Shown here: one piece after another, positions 35,434-44,461 of the stretch
How positions within the stretch are numbered: position 1 is the stretch's first letter
How the letters are laid out: each line of letters opens with the position of its first letter
Assembly: GCA_033239005.1 (NCBI GenBank)
Contig: BSQZ01000006.1
Location: forward strand, 9,258,162-9,322,161
Length of the DNA stretch: 64,000 nucleotides
From: Lamellibrachia satsuma
Lineage: Eukaryota > Annelida > Polychaeta > Sabellida > Siboglinidae
Direction of reading: 5' to 3'
The notes under the pieces: generated by a model
Seen by the model: only the letters and a program-made list of their open reading frames with translations
What the model was told of the DNA's origin: nothing
The model's database searches: none
Made by a program: the position numbers and the translations under genes

Positions 35434-36228
35434 ATGGAACACACACGCAAGATGGCCTTGGTAGACCCTCGACTGTTGGACACGCTTCGTTCACCCCCAC
35501 CTCCCCCAACCGACACCGTAGGTAAGAAGGTGCAAGCCCTCGATGCCGATATGAAGACCATCCTCGACAGAACGGACTTAGACGACGGGACCAAGGTGAC
35601 ACTGTATAATCAGGTGTTGCAGCGGTACAACGTCTTGGCCGATAAACACGCCAAGGAACCGGTACGCGTGCTCACGGTGAACGAGTCGGCGACGGGGTCG
35701 AGGGCGGAGCCGGGGTCGGAGTCGGAGGATGCAGTACGCGTTCCCGGTAGCGGAATAGAGGCCACCGTCTTGGACACCGTTCCCAAGACCATGCACGCCA
35801 AAGCCCGACGTTTGATGGAACATCTGAAGAGAAATGTCGCGTGGACCGCTCGCGGTGAACTCATACACGAGGGTGAGCCGGTGGTCGGAAGTAACGTGGT
35901 GGATCTCGTCAACGATCTGTTGCGTAAGAGAAAGACCGATCCGACGGGGTGGCAACCATTCGCACGACAACTCCGCACCATCAACCTGCCCATGGAGTTG
36001 GTCGGTAACGCTGCCAGGAAAGCCTACATGCGACAGGCGACGAGGACGGTCACTCCCCCTCGCCGATCGACTGCCGCTACTCCTCGTGCTGTCGGCAGTG
36101 CACGAAGATCGCTAAGTTGGTCACCCCTCTCTCGTCAGCATCGTCGTCGAATGGAACATTCCATGCCCACCCCACCCCCCGAAAAACGCAAGGCTTTGTC
36201 GTCATTGGCCGGTTGGGACAACATATAA
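35434..36228 (+). CDS. Conserved Polinton protein of unknown function (PY-like)
   Basis: 264 residues starting 4 bp after the previous stop. The N-terminal block KMALVDPRLLDTL followed by Pro-rich sequence, then LDADMKTILDRTDLDD and YNQVLQRYNVL, is a pattern recurring in animal Polintons. A middle acidic linker leads to a folded-looking region (AKARRLMEHLKRN ... NDLLRKRK ... PMELVGNAARKAYMRQ) and an Arg/Pro/Ser-rich tail. The possible internal start at the second Met is equally plausible. Function is unknown; position suggests a virion or assembly protein. Confidence 0.8.
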   Translation: MEHTRKMALVDPRLLDTLRSPPPPPTDTVGKKVQALDADMKTILDRTDLDDGTKVTLYNQVLQRYNVLADKHAKEPVRVLTVNESATGSRAEPGSESEDAVRVPGSGIEATVLDTVPKTMHAKARRLMEHLKRNVAWTARGELIHEGEPVVGSNVVDLVNDLLRKRKTDPTGWQPFARQLRTINLPMELVGNAARKAYMRQATRTVTPPRRSTAATPRAVGSARRSLSWSPLSRQHRRRMEHSMPTPPPEKRKALSSLAGWDNI

Positions 36229-36230
36229 TA
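36224..36230 (+). promoter_or_regulatory. TATA-like box overlapping a stop codon
   Basis: TATAATA, spanning the TAA of the preceding gene, 41 bp upstream of the ATG at 36265. Confidence 0.45.
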
Positions 36231-36264
36231 CGGTGCGATGCGTGTCCGTGACACAGTGTTCGTC

Positions 36265-36399
36265 ATGTCAACGGATCCACAGGACACGTACCGTTCCATC
36301 GTCGCTGCGATATTCGTTAGTGGACTTTACTTGATCGCTCACGGCATAGCCCAAGGTCTCATTCAACAGACGTTGTTCAGACTATGGTTTCGCTACTAG
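36265..36399 (+). CDS. Small single-pass membrane protein 1
   Basis: 44 residues (MSTDPQDTYRS...) with one predicted membrane segment, IVAAIFVSGLYLIAHGIA, and a short basic C-terminal end. The start at 36265 is chosen because it lies 41 bp after a TATA-like box, the same spacing as two other genes here; an upstream in-frame ATG at 36238 would add nine residues. Its end overlaps the next small gene by 16 bp. No homologue is recognised. Confidence 0.6.
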   Translation: MSTDPQDTYRSIVAAIFVSGLYLIAHGIAQGLIQQTLFRLWFRY

Positions 36400-36542
36400 A
36401 CCGTTGTTGCTCTACCGCTTGCGTTGTTACTGCGATAGCGTGCGTCCTACTATACGTCGGCGCTCTCCTCGTCATTCGTCAGCATCTGTGCTCCGGACTC
36501 AACGTCACCGACCCCGTCAACGCGTCCGACCTCCTTTTTTAA
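36384..36542 (+). CDS. Small single-pass membrane protein 2
   Basis: 52 residues: a short Cys-rich N-terminus, one hydrophobic segment (VVTAIACVLLYVGALLVI), then a polar tail with a possible N-glycosylation site (NVT) and another (NAS). Its ATG lies inside the previous gene and its TAA overlaps the ATGATG start of the integrase (TAATGATG), the arrangement expected for coupled translation. Function is unknown. Confidence 0.6.
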   Translation: MVSLLDRCCSTACVVTAIACVLLYVGALLVIRQHLCSGLNVTDPVNASDLLF

Positions 36543-37651
36543 TGATGGCACGGAGGAGAGAACAACCCATGAGGTCGGTCTACTTCGATCCACAGAGGGT
36601 AGGCAGTTATGGAGGGGTCGGCGCCTTGCGCCGCGTCACGCGCATGCCGCGAAAAATCGTCGAACAATGGTTGTCGGAACAGGACGCCTACACCTTACAC
36701 AAACCAGCGAGACGCCATTTCAAGAGACGATGCGTCATCGTGGGTGGTATGAATCAACAGTGGCAGGCCGATCTCGTAGACCTGACGAAGTTTAAACGCC
36801 ACAACGAAGGTATGACCTTTCTCCTCACGACGATCCACGTCTTCTCGAAAGTAGCCCGGTGTGTTCCCCTGAAGAACAAGTCCGCGGCGTCACTGACTGC
36901 GGCGCTGCAAACCACGTTCGTCGACGTTTGGCCACATGCGCTGCAGACGGATCAAGGCAAGGAATTTCTGAACAAATCAGTTCAGGCTCTATTGCGTCGT
37001 TACGGCATCCGTCACTTCTCCACGCACAACGCGGAGACGAAGGCGGCCGTCGTGGAACGATTCAACAGAACGTTGATGACGCGCATGCGCCGATACTTCA
37101 CGGAACACCAGACGTGGCGTTACGTCGACGTCCTTCCGGACATGATACGATCGTACAACAACACCCCCCACGACAGCATCGGCATGGCACCGTCACAGGT
37201 GAATCACAAAAATCAAGAAAAGGTGTGGCAACTCCTATACGGTCACGACGGTAAGGGAGTGCCCAAGTTGCACGTGGCGGATCGCGTGCGCATCAGCAAG
37301 TACAAAGGCAAGTTCGAAAAGGGCTACGAGCCGAACTGGAGCGAAGAGATCTTCACGGTGCACGAGGTTCATCCCTCCGCTCCACCCGTATACCGCTTGC
37401 GGGACGATCTCGGCGAAGTGCTGGACGGCACCTTCTACGAACCGGAGCTGCAGAAGGTGACGGTACCCGTCGATAAGGTGTACCGCGTCGAAGAGGTATT
37501 GGAACGCCGTACGAAGAACGGACGCAAGGAGGCTTTGGTGAAATGGTTCGGCTATCCCTCCACACACAACAGCTGGATCGACGCCGGGGCACTCGTCCAC
37601 TCCACTATAAAGACCAGCAACGCGTATGGCGACACTTCATTCGAGAAATGA
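36542..37651 (+). CDS. int: Retroviral-type integrase with chromodomain
   Basis: 369 residues. It catalyses insertion of the linear element into host DNA. The DDE core is intact: Asp77 (WQADLVDL), Asp137 (LQTDQGKEF) and Glu172 (VVERFNRTL, 35 residues on). A C-terminal chromodomain at about 325-360 (YRVEEVLERR, ALVKWFGYP, NSWI) may target chromatin. The start at 36542 is chosen over the longer upstream frame because that extension is the coding sequence of small membrane protein 2 in another frame. The stop overlaps the next gene's ATG (ATGA). No lesion is visible. Confidence 0.92.
   Translation: MMARRREQPMRSVYFDPQRVGSYGGVGALRRVTRMPRKIVEQWLSEQDAYTLHKPARRHFKRRCVIVGGMNQQWQADLVDLTKFKRHNEGMTFLLTTIHVFSKVARCVPLKNKSAASLTAALQTTFVDVWPHALQTDQGKEFLNKSVQALLRRYGIRHFSTHNAETKAAVVERFNRTLMTRMRRYFTEHQTWRYVDVLPDMIRSYNNTPHDSIGMAPSQVNHKNQEKVWQLLYGHDGKGVPKLHVADRVRISKYKGKFEKGYEPNWSEEIFTVHEVHPSAPPVYRLRDDLGEVLDGTFYEPELQKVTVPVDKVYRVEEVLERRTKNGRKEALVKWFGYPSTHNSWIDAGALVHSTIKTSNAYGDTSFEK
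37606..37612 (+). promoter_or_regulatory. TATA box inside the integrase gene
   Basis: TATAAAG, 42 bp upstream of the ATG at 37648. Confidence 0.6.
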
Positions 37652-37676
37652 CACACGACACGACACCACAGACCGT

Positions 37677-37707
<31 letters not shown>

Positions 37708-37992
37708 ATAGACGAGGAGGCGCCGGAAGCACAGGAGGCGACGGAGGAGGAGGATTGTACCGACGTTGCATCGAACGAGAAAGACAGCACTCCCTGGCAC
37801 CTGTTCGGTACCGCGTGTCCCAAAGAGGAGATTGTGTTTCTGTGTCAGGTCGTCGTCTTGTACACGATCATCCTGATCAGCATCTACAACCTGACGACAG
37901 GTCACACGAATTCTAATCTGTGGACGGCGCTGCTGAGCAGCTCGTTGGGTTACCTGCTGCCCAATCCCACGTTGAGACGCAATGGCGACTGA
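37648..37992 (+). CDS. Conserved Polinton membrane protein
   Basis: 114 residues from the ATG at 37648, which overlaps the integrase stop. A poly-Thr and acidic N-terminus precedes a conserved block: KEEIVFLCQVVVLYTIILIS (membrane segment), YNLTTG (possible glycosylation) and LWTALLSSSLGYLLPNP. The last block is highly characteristic of animal Polintons. It is likely an integral membrane or virion protein of unknown role. Its end overlaps the minor capsid gene by 11 bp. Confidence 0.8.
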
Positions 37993-38881
37993 TTTCTATC
38001 TTACGCTACCTAGCAACGCTTCAATGAAGGTGCATCCCGATAACACCTTGGCTCATTACATCACGGACTTGCCACAACGCATATCGCTGTCTGGCGAATG
38101 GGAGTGCGGGCTGGCAGAGTTCCAGTATCCACATACGTGGTACAACGTTCGCGAAGGCGACACCTGGTTCTACCTCAACGAGCGCACTCCCGTGGGTCTT
38201 ACCCCGAGTACGAAGATCGCTGCTGGCTATTACCGCAGTCCCGAGGTATTGTCGGACCACGTCAACAAGGCACTGAAACGCATGTGGACGGATAAGACGC
38301 GGGCTAAACTGAGCTACAGTTCCATCACTCAGAAAATGACGTTGCACATGTCACCGAGCACCGAATTCACCATGCCGTACCAGAGTGCAATGGGTACCAT
38401 TTTGGGATTCCACCCGTCGCTCGTCACCAGTCCAGCGAGCGATAGGGAGACGCACGTGTACGCCCACCCGCGAGTAGGAGAGCAACCCCCGGAGCTAGGT
38501 CTCAAGCCGTCGCCCACCGTTACTCTGCCACCCGAAAAGGCAAAGACTACCGATAGCCCGTACTCTTACCGTCAAGAGGCCAATACCGTGGTGAACATGC
38601 ATCAAGGGTTCGACACCATCTACGTCTACACGGACGTCGTGGAGTCTCGCATCGTCGGCGACAGTCTCGTGCCGTTGTTGCGATGCCTCCCGGTTCGCGG
38701 AGGTCACGGTGCCACGGTGTCCGATCGTTTCACTAACGTTCACTACGTGCCTCTGTTGCGCAAGGAGTTCGGGACCATAGAGGTGGATATAAGAGACGAC
38801 ACCGGGCGGCGCGTACCATTCGAGTACGGTAGAGTGACGGTGACGCTTCATTTTCGACGGCGCAGGACCGCACTGTTCTAA
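37982..38881 (+). CDS. Minor capsid (penton-like) protein
   Basis: 299 residues. It begins with the signature block FYLTLPSNASM, then LPQRISLSGEWECGLAEFQYPHTWYN, found in Polinton minor capsid proteins, which are single jelly-roll, penton-like vertex proteins. The C-terminal part (FGTIEVDIRDDTGRRVPFEYG) is also typical. It lies between the membrane protein and the glycine-rich protein, upstream of the major capsid gene, as in other animal Polintons. The frame is intact. Confidence 0.88.
   Translation: MATDFYLTLPSNASMKVHPDNTLAHYITDLPQRISLSGEWECGLAEFQYPHTWYNVREGDTWFYLNERTPVGLTPSTKIAAGYYRSPEVLSDHVNKALKRMWTDKTRAKLSYSSITQKMTLHMSPSTEFTMPYQSAMGTILGFHPSLVTSPASDRETHVYAHPRVGEQPPELGLKPSPTVTLPPEKAKTTDSPYSYRQEANTVVNMHQGFDTIYVYTDVVESRIVGDSLVPLLRCLPVRGGHGATVSDRFTNVHYVPLLRKEFGTIEVDIRDDTGRRVPFEYGRVTVTLHFRRRRTALF
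38788..38794 (+). promoter_or_regulatory. TATA-like box inside the minor capsid gene
   Basis: TATAAGA, 99 bp upstream of the ATG at 38887. Confidence 0.45.
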
Positions 38882-38886
38882 CGACG

Positions 38887-39306
38887 ATGAACTACAACGA
38901 CTATTACGCGCGTCAGGCGGGTGGTGCGCTGCCCTACTTCGCAGGCGCACAATACCAGCGAGGTCACGGACTGGGCAGTCTGTTCGGTGGTCTGCTGCGC
39001 AGCGCCATGCCACTCATCAAGAGAGGTGCCGTGGCGTTGGGCAAAGGAGCGTTGAAGACCGGCATTCGTATAGCTGACGACGTCTTATCTGGTCAGAACA
39101 TAAAAACGGCAGCCAAACGACGCATCACGGACTCTGGTAGGAGCATGCTGCGTACCCTTGCGACCCCTGGCGTGCGACCTACCAAAGGTATAAAACGAGC
39201 GTCCGCGCAGACAGGAGTCACTACGGCGAAGAGACGGCGTGCAAAACAGACGCCCAAGAAACGTGAGACCGACATATTCGACGAAAAAGATGGCGTTCGT
39301 ACATAA
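38887..39306 (+). CDS. Gly/Lys/Arg-rich basic protein (virion core candidate)
   Basis: 139 residues. The N-terminus YYARQAGGALPYFAGAQYQRG followed by GHGLGSLFGGLL is a recurrent Polinton motif with a possible Gly-Gly protease cleavage site. A hydrophobic/amphipathic middle (LIKRGAVALGKGALKTGI) leads to a strongly basic C-terminus with nuclear-localisation-like KRRRAK. By composition and position it could be a DNA-binding core or membrane-lytic virion protein, as in adenoviruses, but that is inference. It overlaps the major capsid gene by 17 bp. Confidence 0.8.
   Translation: MNYNDYYARQAGGALPYFAGAQYQRGHGLGSLFGGLLRSAMPLIKRGAVALGKGALKTGIRIADDVLSGQNIKTAAKRRITDSGRSMLRTLATPGVRPTKGIKRASAQTGVTTAKRRRAKQTPKKRETDIFDEKDGVRT
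39189..39195 (+). promoter_or_regulatory. TATA box for the major capsid gene
   Basis: TATAAAA inside the preceding gene, 101 bp upstream of the ATG at 39290. Confidence 0.55.
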
Positions 39307-40606
39307 GCAGTCGTGCGAAGGGGTCAAGTCCGAGCTGGATCTCTTTACCGTACCTCCCACTCAGAACAGCATCGTCGACAGTCACGTGGTCGAACATCAA
39401 CCCATGGCCTCTCTGGACTCTGGTGGACCGATAGAATTCCTGATCCCCGGATCGGGAGACGATTACCTGGATCTCGCCAACACGATGCTACACGTGCAGG
39501 TGAAGGTGACGCGAGCCAACGGGGACGATCTCGACTTGGCCGACCCCGTAGGACCGGTGAATAACTTGCTGCATTCGCGGTTCGGTCAGGTCGACGTCTC
39601 CCTGAACGGTACGCTCGTGACCCGTTCGACCAACACGTACGCGTATCGTGCCTACATCGAGACGCTGCTGAGTTACGGTGCCGATGCCAAAGACACGCAG
39701 CTGACGGGTCAGCTGTGGTACAAGGACACGGCCGCTCACATGGATGCCGTCGAGTTAGTCGACGGCCCCACGGCTAACGCAGGGTTCGTGACTCGACGAG
39801 AGCACGTGGTACGGAGTCGAGTGGTCGACATGATGGGTCGTCTACACGTGGACCTGTTTCTGCAAGATAAATTCCTTATCAACGGCGTCGACGTCAAGAT
39901 CCGACTGGTGCGTAACAAGGCTGCGTTTGCGCTCATGGCTGGTGGAGCCCACCCCGATTACAAGATCGACATCGTCAATGCCACCTTGTTTGCCAAGAAG
40001 GCCACCCTCAATCCCGCCGTGCAGATGGCACACATCAAGACACTCGAGAAGACCACGGTCAAGTATCCGATGCGGTCCGTAGACTGCAAGGTGTACTCCA
40101 TTCCCACGGGCGCTCGGTCGCACACGCACGAGAACCTGTTCCTCGGCACTCTGCCGAAACGTCTGGTGCTGTGCTGCGTCGATAACGACGCCTACAACGG
40201 TGCGTACGACAAGAATCCGTTTCACGCCAAGAACAACGCCATAAGCTTCCACGCCGTGTACGTTGACGGACGACAGATACCCGCCAAACCCTTCCAGCCC
40301 AACTTCACAGCCGACCTCTTCGTCAGGAGCTACATGAGCATGTTCACCTCGACCGGTAAGATCTGGCAGGACGAGGGCAACGGTCTGACTCGCAGCGACT
40401 ACCGAGACGGTTACACCTTCTTCTGTTTTGACCTGACCCCCGACCAGTGCGACGGTCCCTGCTTCCATCTCGTACAAAAGGGCAACCTCCGCATAGAACT
40501 TCATTTCCGCGAGGCGCTGCGGACCACCGTGAACGTCATCGCCTACGCCGAGTTCGAGTCCGTGCTGGAAATCGACAAGAGCCGCAACGTCATCTGCGAC
40601 TTCTGA
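39290..40606 (+). CDS. Major capsid protein (double jelly-roll)
   Basis: 438 residues from MAFVHKQSCEGVKSELDLF, the usual start of animal Polinton major capsid proteins; the upstream extension of this frame overlaps the basic protein and is not used. Recognisable blocks are FTVPPTQNSIVD, PIEFLIPGSGDDYLDL, and RFGQVDVSLNGTLV in the first jelly-roll, and FHAVYVDGRQIPAKPFQPNF in the second half. It forms the icosahedral shell of the predicted virion. The frame has no lesion. It is followed by the protease after 4 bp. Confidence 0.92.
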   Translation: MAFVHKQSCEGVKSELDLFTVPPTQNSIVDSHVVEHQPMASLDSGGPIEFLIPGSGDDYLDLANTMLHVQVKVTRANGDDLDLADPVGPVNNLLHSRFGQVDVSLNGTLVTRSTNTYAYRAYIETLLSYGADAKDTQLTGQLWYKDTAAHMDAVELVDGPTANAGFVTRREHVVRSRVVDMMGRLHVDLFLQDKFLINGVDVKIRLVRNKAAFALMAGGAHPDYKIDIVNATLFAKKATLNPAVQMAHIKTLEKTTVKYPMRSVDCKVYSIPTGARSHTHENLFLGTLPKRLVLCCVDNDAYNGAYDKNPFHAKNNAISFHAVYVDGRQIPAKPFQPNFTADLFVRSYMSMFTSTGKIWQDEGNGLTRSDYRDGYTFFCFDLTPDQCDGPCFHLVQKGNLRIELHFREALRTTVNVIAYAEFESVLEIDKSRNVICDF

Positions 40607-40610
40607 TGAG

Positions 40611-41090
40611 ATGGACACCCTGCAGATCGCCCGACTACTGCAGGCGGACCCGACCACCAGATCGATATTTCGGGGTGTCGTACCCAAAGACGGACTGCCC
40701 GCGACGATAGACGGCGTTCTACCTGCCGCCTTCGTGTGCAACACCGACGACGGCGACGAACCGGGCGAACACTGGATCGCGCTATACCTGGCTGCCAACG
40801 GACGCGGCGAGTATTTCTGCTCGTACGGCCTGCCGCCACGTCACGCTGCCTTCCGCACCTTCATGAACGAACATTGTTCCGAGTGGACTCACAATAGCAA
40901 GAGACTTCAGAGCCCTCTGTCTAACGTTTGCGGACAATATTGCATAGCTTTTCTATTGCTTCGTTGTAACGGCTTTCCAATGAGAACTTTTATCAACGTA
41001 TTCGGCACCGATCTAGTTGATAACGATTGCCGCGTGTTTGATTGGCTTAAACAGATGCGACAAGGTAGACTGTATTATCGCTCGTCGTAA
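40611..41090 (+). CDS. Adenain-like cysteine protease
   Basis: 159 residues, Ulp1/adenain family, expected to process virion precursors. His54 (GEHWIALYL) and Cys107 (SNVCGQYCIAFLL) are at the expected places. At the usual acidic position the sequence reads YFCSYGLPP, where the family generally has Asp before SYG; this may weaken activity. It is the last gene, ending 62 bp before a CTG repeat and about 160 bp before a polyadenylation signal. The start at 40611 follows the major capsid stop after 4 bp. Confidence 0.88.
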   Translation: MDTLQIARLLQADPTTRSIFRGVVPKDGLPATIDGVLPAAFVCNTDDGDEPGEHWIALYLAANGRGEYFCSYGLPPRHAAFRTFMNEHCSEWTHNSKRLQSPLSNVCGQYCIAFLLLRCNGFPMRTFINVFGTDLVDNDCRVFDWLKQMRQGRLYYRSS

Positions 41091-41150
41091 TCGATCGACG
41101 AGCCTCCGGTAGTCGTACTTATATTACACGCTACCCATATTGTATCGCCA

Positions 41151-41152
<2 letters not shown>

Positions 41153-41245
<93 letters not shown>
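41153..41245 (+). repeat. (CTG)31 pure trinucleotide repeat
   Basis: 93 bp of uninterrupted CTG in the 3' region of the protease transcript, 62 bp after its stop. The ORFs across it (poly-Gln, poly-Ala) are artefacts. Confidence 0.97.
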
Positions 41246-41248
<3 letters not shown>

Positions 41249-41252
41249 GTTC

Positions 41253-41258
41253 AATAAA
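41253..41258 (+). terminator. Polyadenylation signal AATAAA
   Basis: AATAAA just after the CTG repeat and just before the right inverted repeat; suitable as the shared 3' end for the plus-strand right-arm genes. Confidence 0.6.
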
Positions 41259-41295
41259 ATATACCTGTGCACTCGTACGATACCGTGTCTCGTTC

Positions 41296-41543
41296 CTTTC
41301 TCGTCTCCTCGTTAGGTCCTTTGATCTCAGTTATTAATTACCCTCTATTCATTAACAATATTCTTTCTTCTCAATTATTAATATTCCTCTACTCACGCGC
41401 CCCGCGGAGCGGGGCGGGGCAGGGCGGGGCGGGGCCCTCCCTCACGTCACTCATGCGTGAACAGGCCGCTAGAGGGCGCTATTAACCGAAATCAGTCATG
41501 CGTAACCCCCCCATTGAGGTCCCAAAACCTCCCCTCCACTACT
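41296..41543 (-). repeat. Polinton right terminal inverted repeat
   Basis: Reverse complement of 23609-23847, about 248 bp, including a GC-rich tract CCCCGCGGAGCGGGGCGGGG and ending CCACTACT. Confidence 0.95.
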
Positions 41544-41549
41544 AACATC
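41544..41549 (+). other. Target-site duplication AACATC (right)
   Basis: Matches 23603-23608 exactly. Confidence 0.95.
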
Positions 41550-41613
41550 TCTCTGTGGCTAAGTTTTGACAGACTGTAATTGACGAACATTAATTTTTAT
41601 TTAAAGAGGGAGA

Positions 41614-41741
41614 TGTCATAAATTGAGCAAGCTGCTTTAGCTGCTGCCCTCTAGTGACCCGCTTGGTCAATATTGTATTTTCAACCAATGAGAATTAAGC
41701 AATAAATAGTGCGCGATATGATGCCAAAATTAATGCTGTTG
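41614..41741 (+). repeat. Partial 3' LTR of gypsy element 1
   Basis: TGTCATAAATTGAGCAAGCT onward matches 19383-19515 with a few changes; the match stops after GCTGTTG, so the LTR 3' end is lost. The polypurine tract AAAGAGGGAGA precedes it. Confidence 0.8.
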
Positions 41742-42380
41742 AATTCATTTTGCATTATGCATGCACAATGCAACAATATTTATAGTTAACTGTGCCAAAA
41801 CTTGTGCACTGTTGGTTTGGCACATCAATTTCATTGTTTCATGAAATAATGTCCTGCATTTCAACGTAATTAAGTAATGCTTATGTATAGTTCACAGTAG
41901 CTGATAAGGAGACGTGGAAAAGGACAACACACAAAGCAGTGCAGCAGTACAAGAACTAGTCGGCTTCACCCCGTTTTTAAATGGAACTATACGGAAGACC
42001 ACATAGTACACTGAAGGCGCAGCACAACAACATTCACAGTTTAGTGTTTCATAACTCCGTGCCAGTGTATGTGCAGTGTTCACAGCGCAGTGCAGGCTCA
42101 GTGCAGAACATTTCATATTTTAATGTCTCATAAATTAATGTCATGCTCTTCAACGTGAAATAATGTTTATAATATTCACATGATACTGTTGAATAAGTGT
42201 ACACATATTCAGAGATCACTGTTTCATAAATCCGTGCCTGTGTAATGTGTCAATGTTGGACACTGTAGACTCGGTGTACATATATTCAACGTTTTCATAA
42301 TTATAGTCTTGTCTGTCTTCTGGTGTGTGTTATCCTTTTATTCTTCGGATGTATTGTGGAATCCTAGAACATGAAATAAA

Positions 42381-42478
<98 letters not shown>

Positions 42479-43100
42479 CACACGCACGAACGCACGCACA
42501 CACGTTGTGCATTAAAAGTACGTGTAGAAATAATAAAAAAGTATGTGTAAAAAAATTCAAAGAATTGCTTAACAAAAGTCTCATTTAGGATCTCATCCAC
42601 CGGTCGGGCGTCATTGTCCGTGTCGAACGTAAACCCATTATATATTCTCACAGCACCATCACCGACCGTGCGAAATGTTCGATAAGTTTCTCTACGAAAA
42701 CAGCGACGGGTGCAGCAGTCCGACTCCTGTCTGGATTGATAATCACAAATCTTTTGTTATTCAGTATTTACTCTTCCTCTTTATAATGCACAAAAAGTGG
42801 ATACATTGTCACCGGTGCTTTGTTGTAGTAAGCATTTTGTAAAGTCTACCTTTTGTTTATACCTGCATGGATTAGCTTGGAGGTACCTAGCCATTCTCTA
42901 AGCTCAAACACAACGCCATACTGCACTGATGCAGCTGCGGATTGGCTTAACATTCAAGACTGACCCTTGGAGTACACCATTCTTAACAGATGACCATCCC
43001 AAACTTTATCAATTTATAACAAGATTTAACAAGATTTGCCATCCAAGCAAAAGGCCCAGATGGCAAGTGGACAAGGAAGCCATTGGCTTATCGAGAGTCC
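41742..43100. other. Non-coding stretch with (AT)n
   Basis: No supported gene. Contains an AT microsatellite at 42389-42475 and, from about 42890, the 3' tail of the LINE on the minus strand. Confidence 0.6.
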
Positions 43101-43169
43101 AACAATGTTCACCTACTTATAACCCGCCCTCCTGATATATGTGTCAACCTTGTTTTTAAACATATTCAC

Positions 43170-44419
43170 GCTGCTAGCAGTTACACAATCTGTAGACAAT
43201 TTGTTCCATTCATTTATTGTCCTCTGTGAGAACGAGTGCTTCCTGATGTCCAATCTACATTTCTATCAATATTTTCATACCCATTCAATATCTTAAAAAC
43301 TTCAATCTGATCTCCTCTTAACCTCCTTGTCTCTAGAGTTGTTAAACCACATTCTTTCAGGCGTTCTTCATAACTAAGGTCTCTAAGTTCTGGAATCATT
43401 TTAGTTGCTCTCCTTTGTATGCGTTCAAGCGTATCTATATCCTTGTTACGATATGGTCTCCATGCTTGTATACAGTATTCTAAATGAGGTCTAACTATTG
43501 CTTTATAAAGAGGTATAATTAACTTTTTTCCCTTGTATGTTATGTTTCTTCTAATCAATCCAAGAATTTAATTACCCTTTGAAGCTGCAATACCACACTG
43601 CTCTGAAACTTTCATATCAGCGCTTATTGTAACTCCTAAGTCCTTTTCTTTTACAGTAGTACCCAGAACAGTATCTCCCATTTTATAGATAACATTCAAG
43701 TTCCCATGTCCTGTATGTAGGCATTTACATTTTCCAAAATTGAATAGCATCTGCCATTTCTCAGACCATTTCACTAATCTGTCTAGATCGTTTTGTAAAT
43801 GTTGTTTATCACCATCAGTATTAACCTTTCTAAACAGTTTTGTGTCATCCGCAAATTTCAGTACGTTACTTGTTATACTGTCGTCCAAGTCATTGATTTA
43901 AATTAAGAATAATATAGGTCCTAATACTGATCCTTGAGGTACCCCACTCAAAACCGATTTCCAATTTGAAACTTGTCCATCTACTACAACTCGTTGTCTT
44001 CTGTCAGTCAGCCATTGTTCTATCCAGTCAGTTATGCTATCCCCGATACCATGGGCTTTTAATTTAAGTAGCAATCTTTGATGTGGCACTTTGTCAAAAG
44101 CTTTCTGAAAATCTAAGTAGATAATATCTACTGGCAATCCCACGTCTATCCACTTAGTGATTTCTTCCAAAAAACATCACATATTTGTTAAGCATGACCT
44201 CGCTTTAAGGAATCCATGTTGAGATGAATTTAATAATTTATGCTTAACGAGGAAGTCCACCATATGGTCTTTAATTAACCTTTCTAATAATTTACAAATC
44301 ACTGACGTTAAACTCACTGGTCTGTAATTCTCTGACTTATTTCTCGAACCCTTTTTAAATAATGGTATGATGTTTGCTTCTTTCCATTCAAACGGAACAA
44401 CTCCCTCTTTTAATGACAA
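43170..44419 (-). pseudogene. LINE ORF2 reverse transcriptase (fragmented)
   Basis: The RT domain is in four pieces separated by single stops or shifts: 44177-44419, 43898-44170, 43568-43888 and 43170-43558. Motifs VIYLDF, SGVPQGSVLGP and FADDTKL are intact. The C-terminal piece has the group-typical PHLEYCIQAW and RRATKMIPEL. Confidence 0.85.
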
Positions 44420-44461
44420 GTTGAATACTCTTGCAAGTGGTATACTGATTTGATCTACTGT

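Noticed and set aside
36404..36541. 46-codon N-terminal extension of the integrase
   Set aside because: The stretch encodes small membrane protein 2 in another frame, and the family start fits the ATG at 36542.
41075..41337. Poly-Gln and poly-Ala ORFs
   Set aside because: They are translations of the (CTG)31 tract in the protease 3' region.
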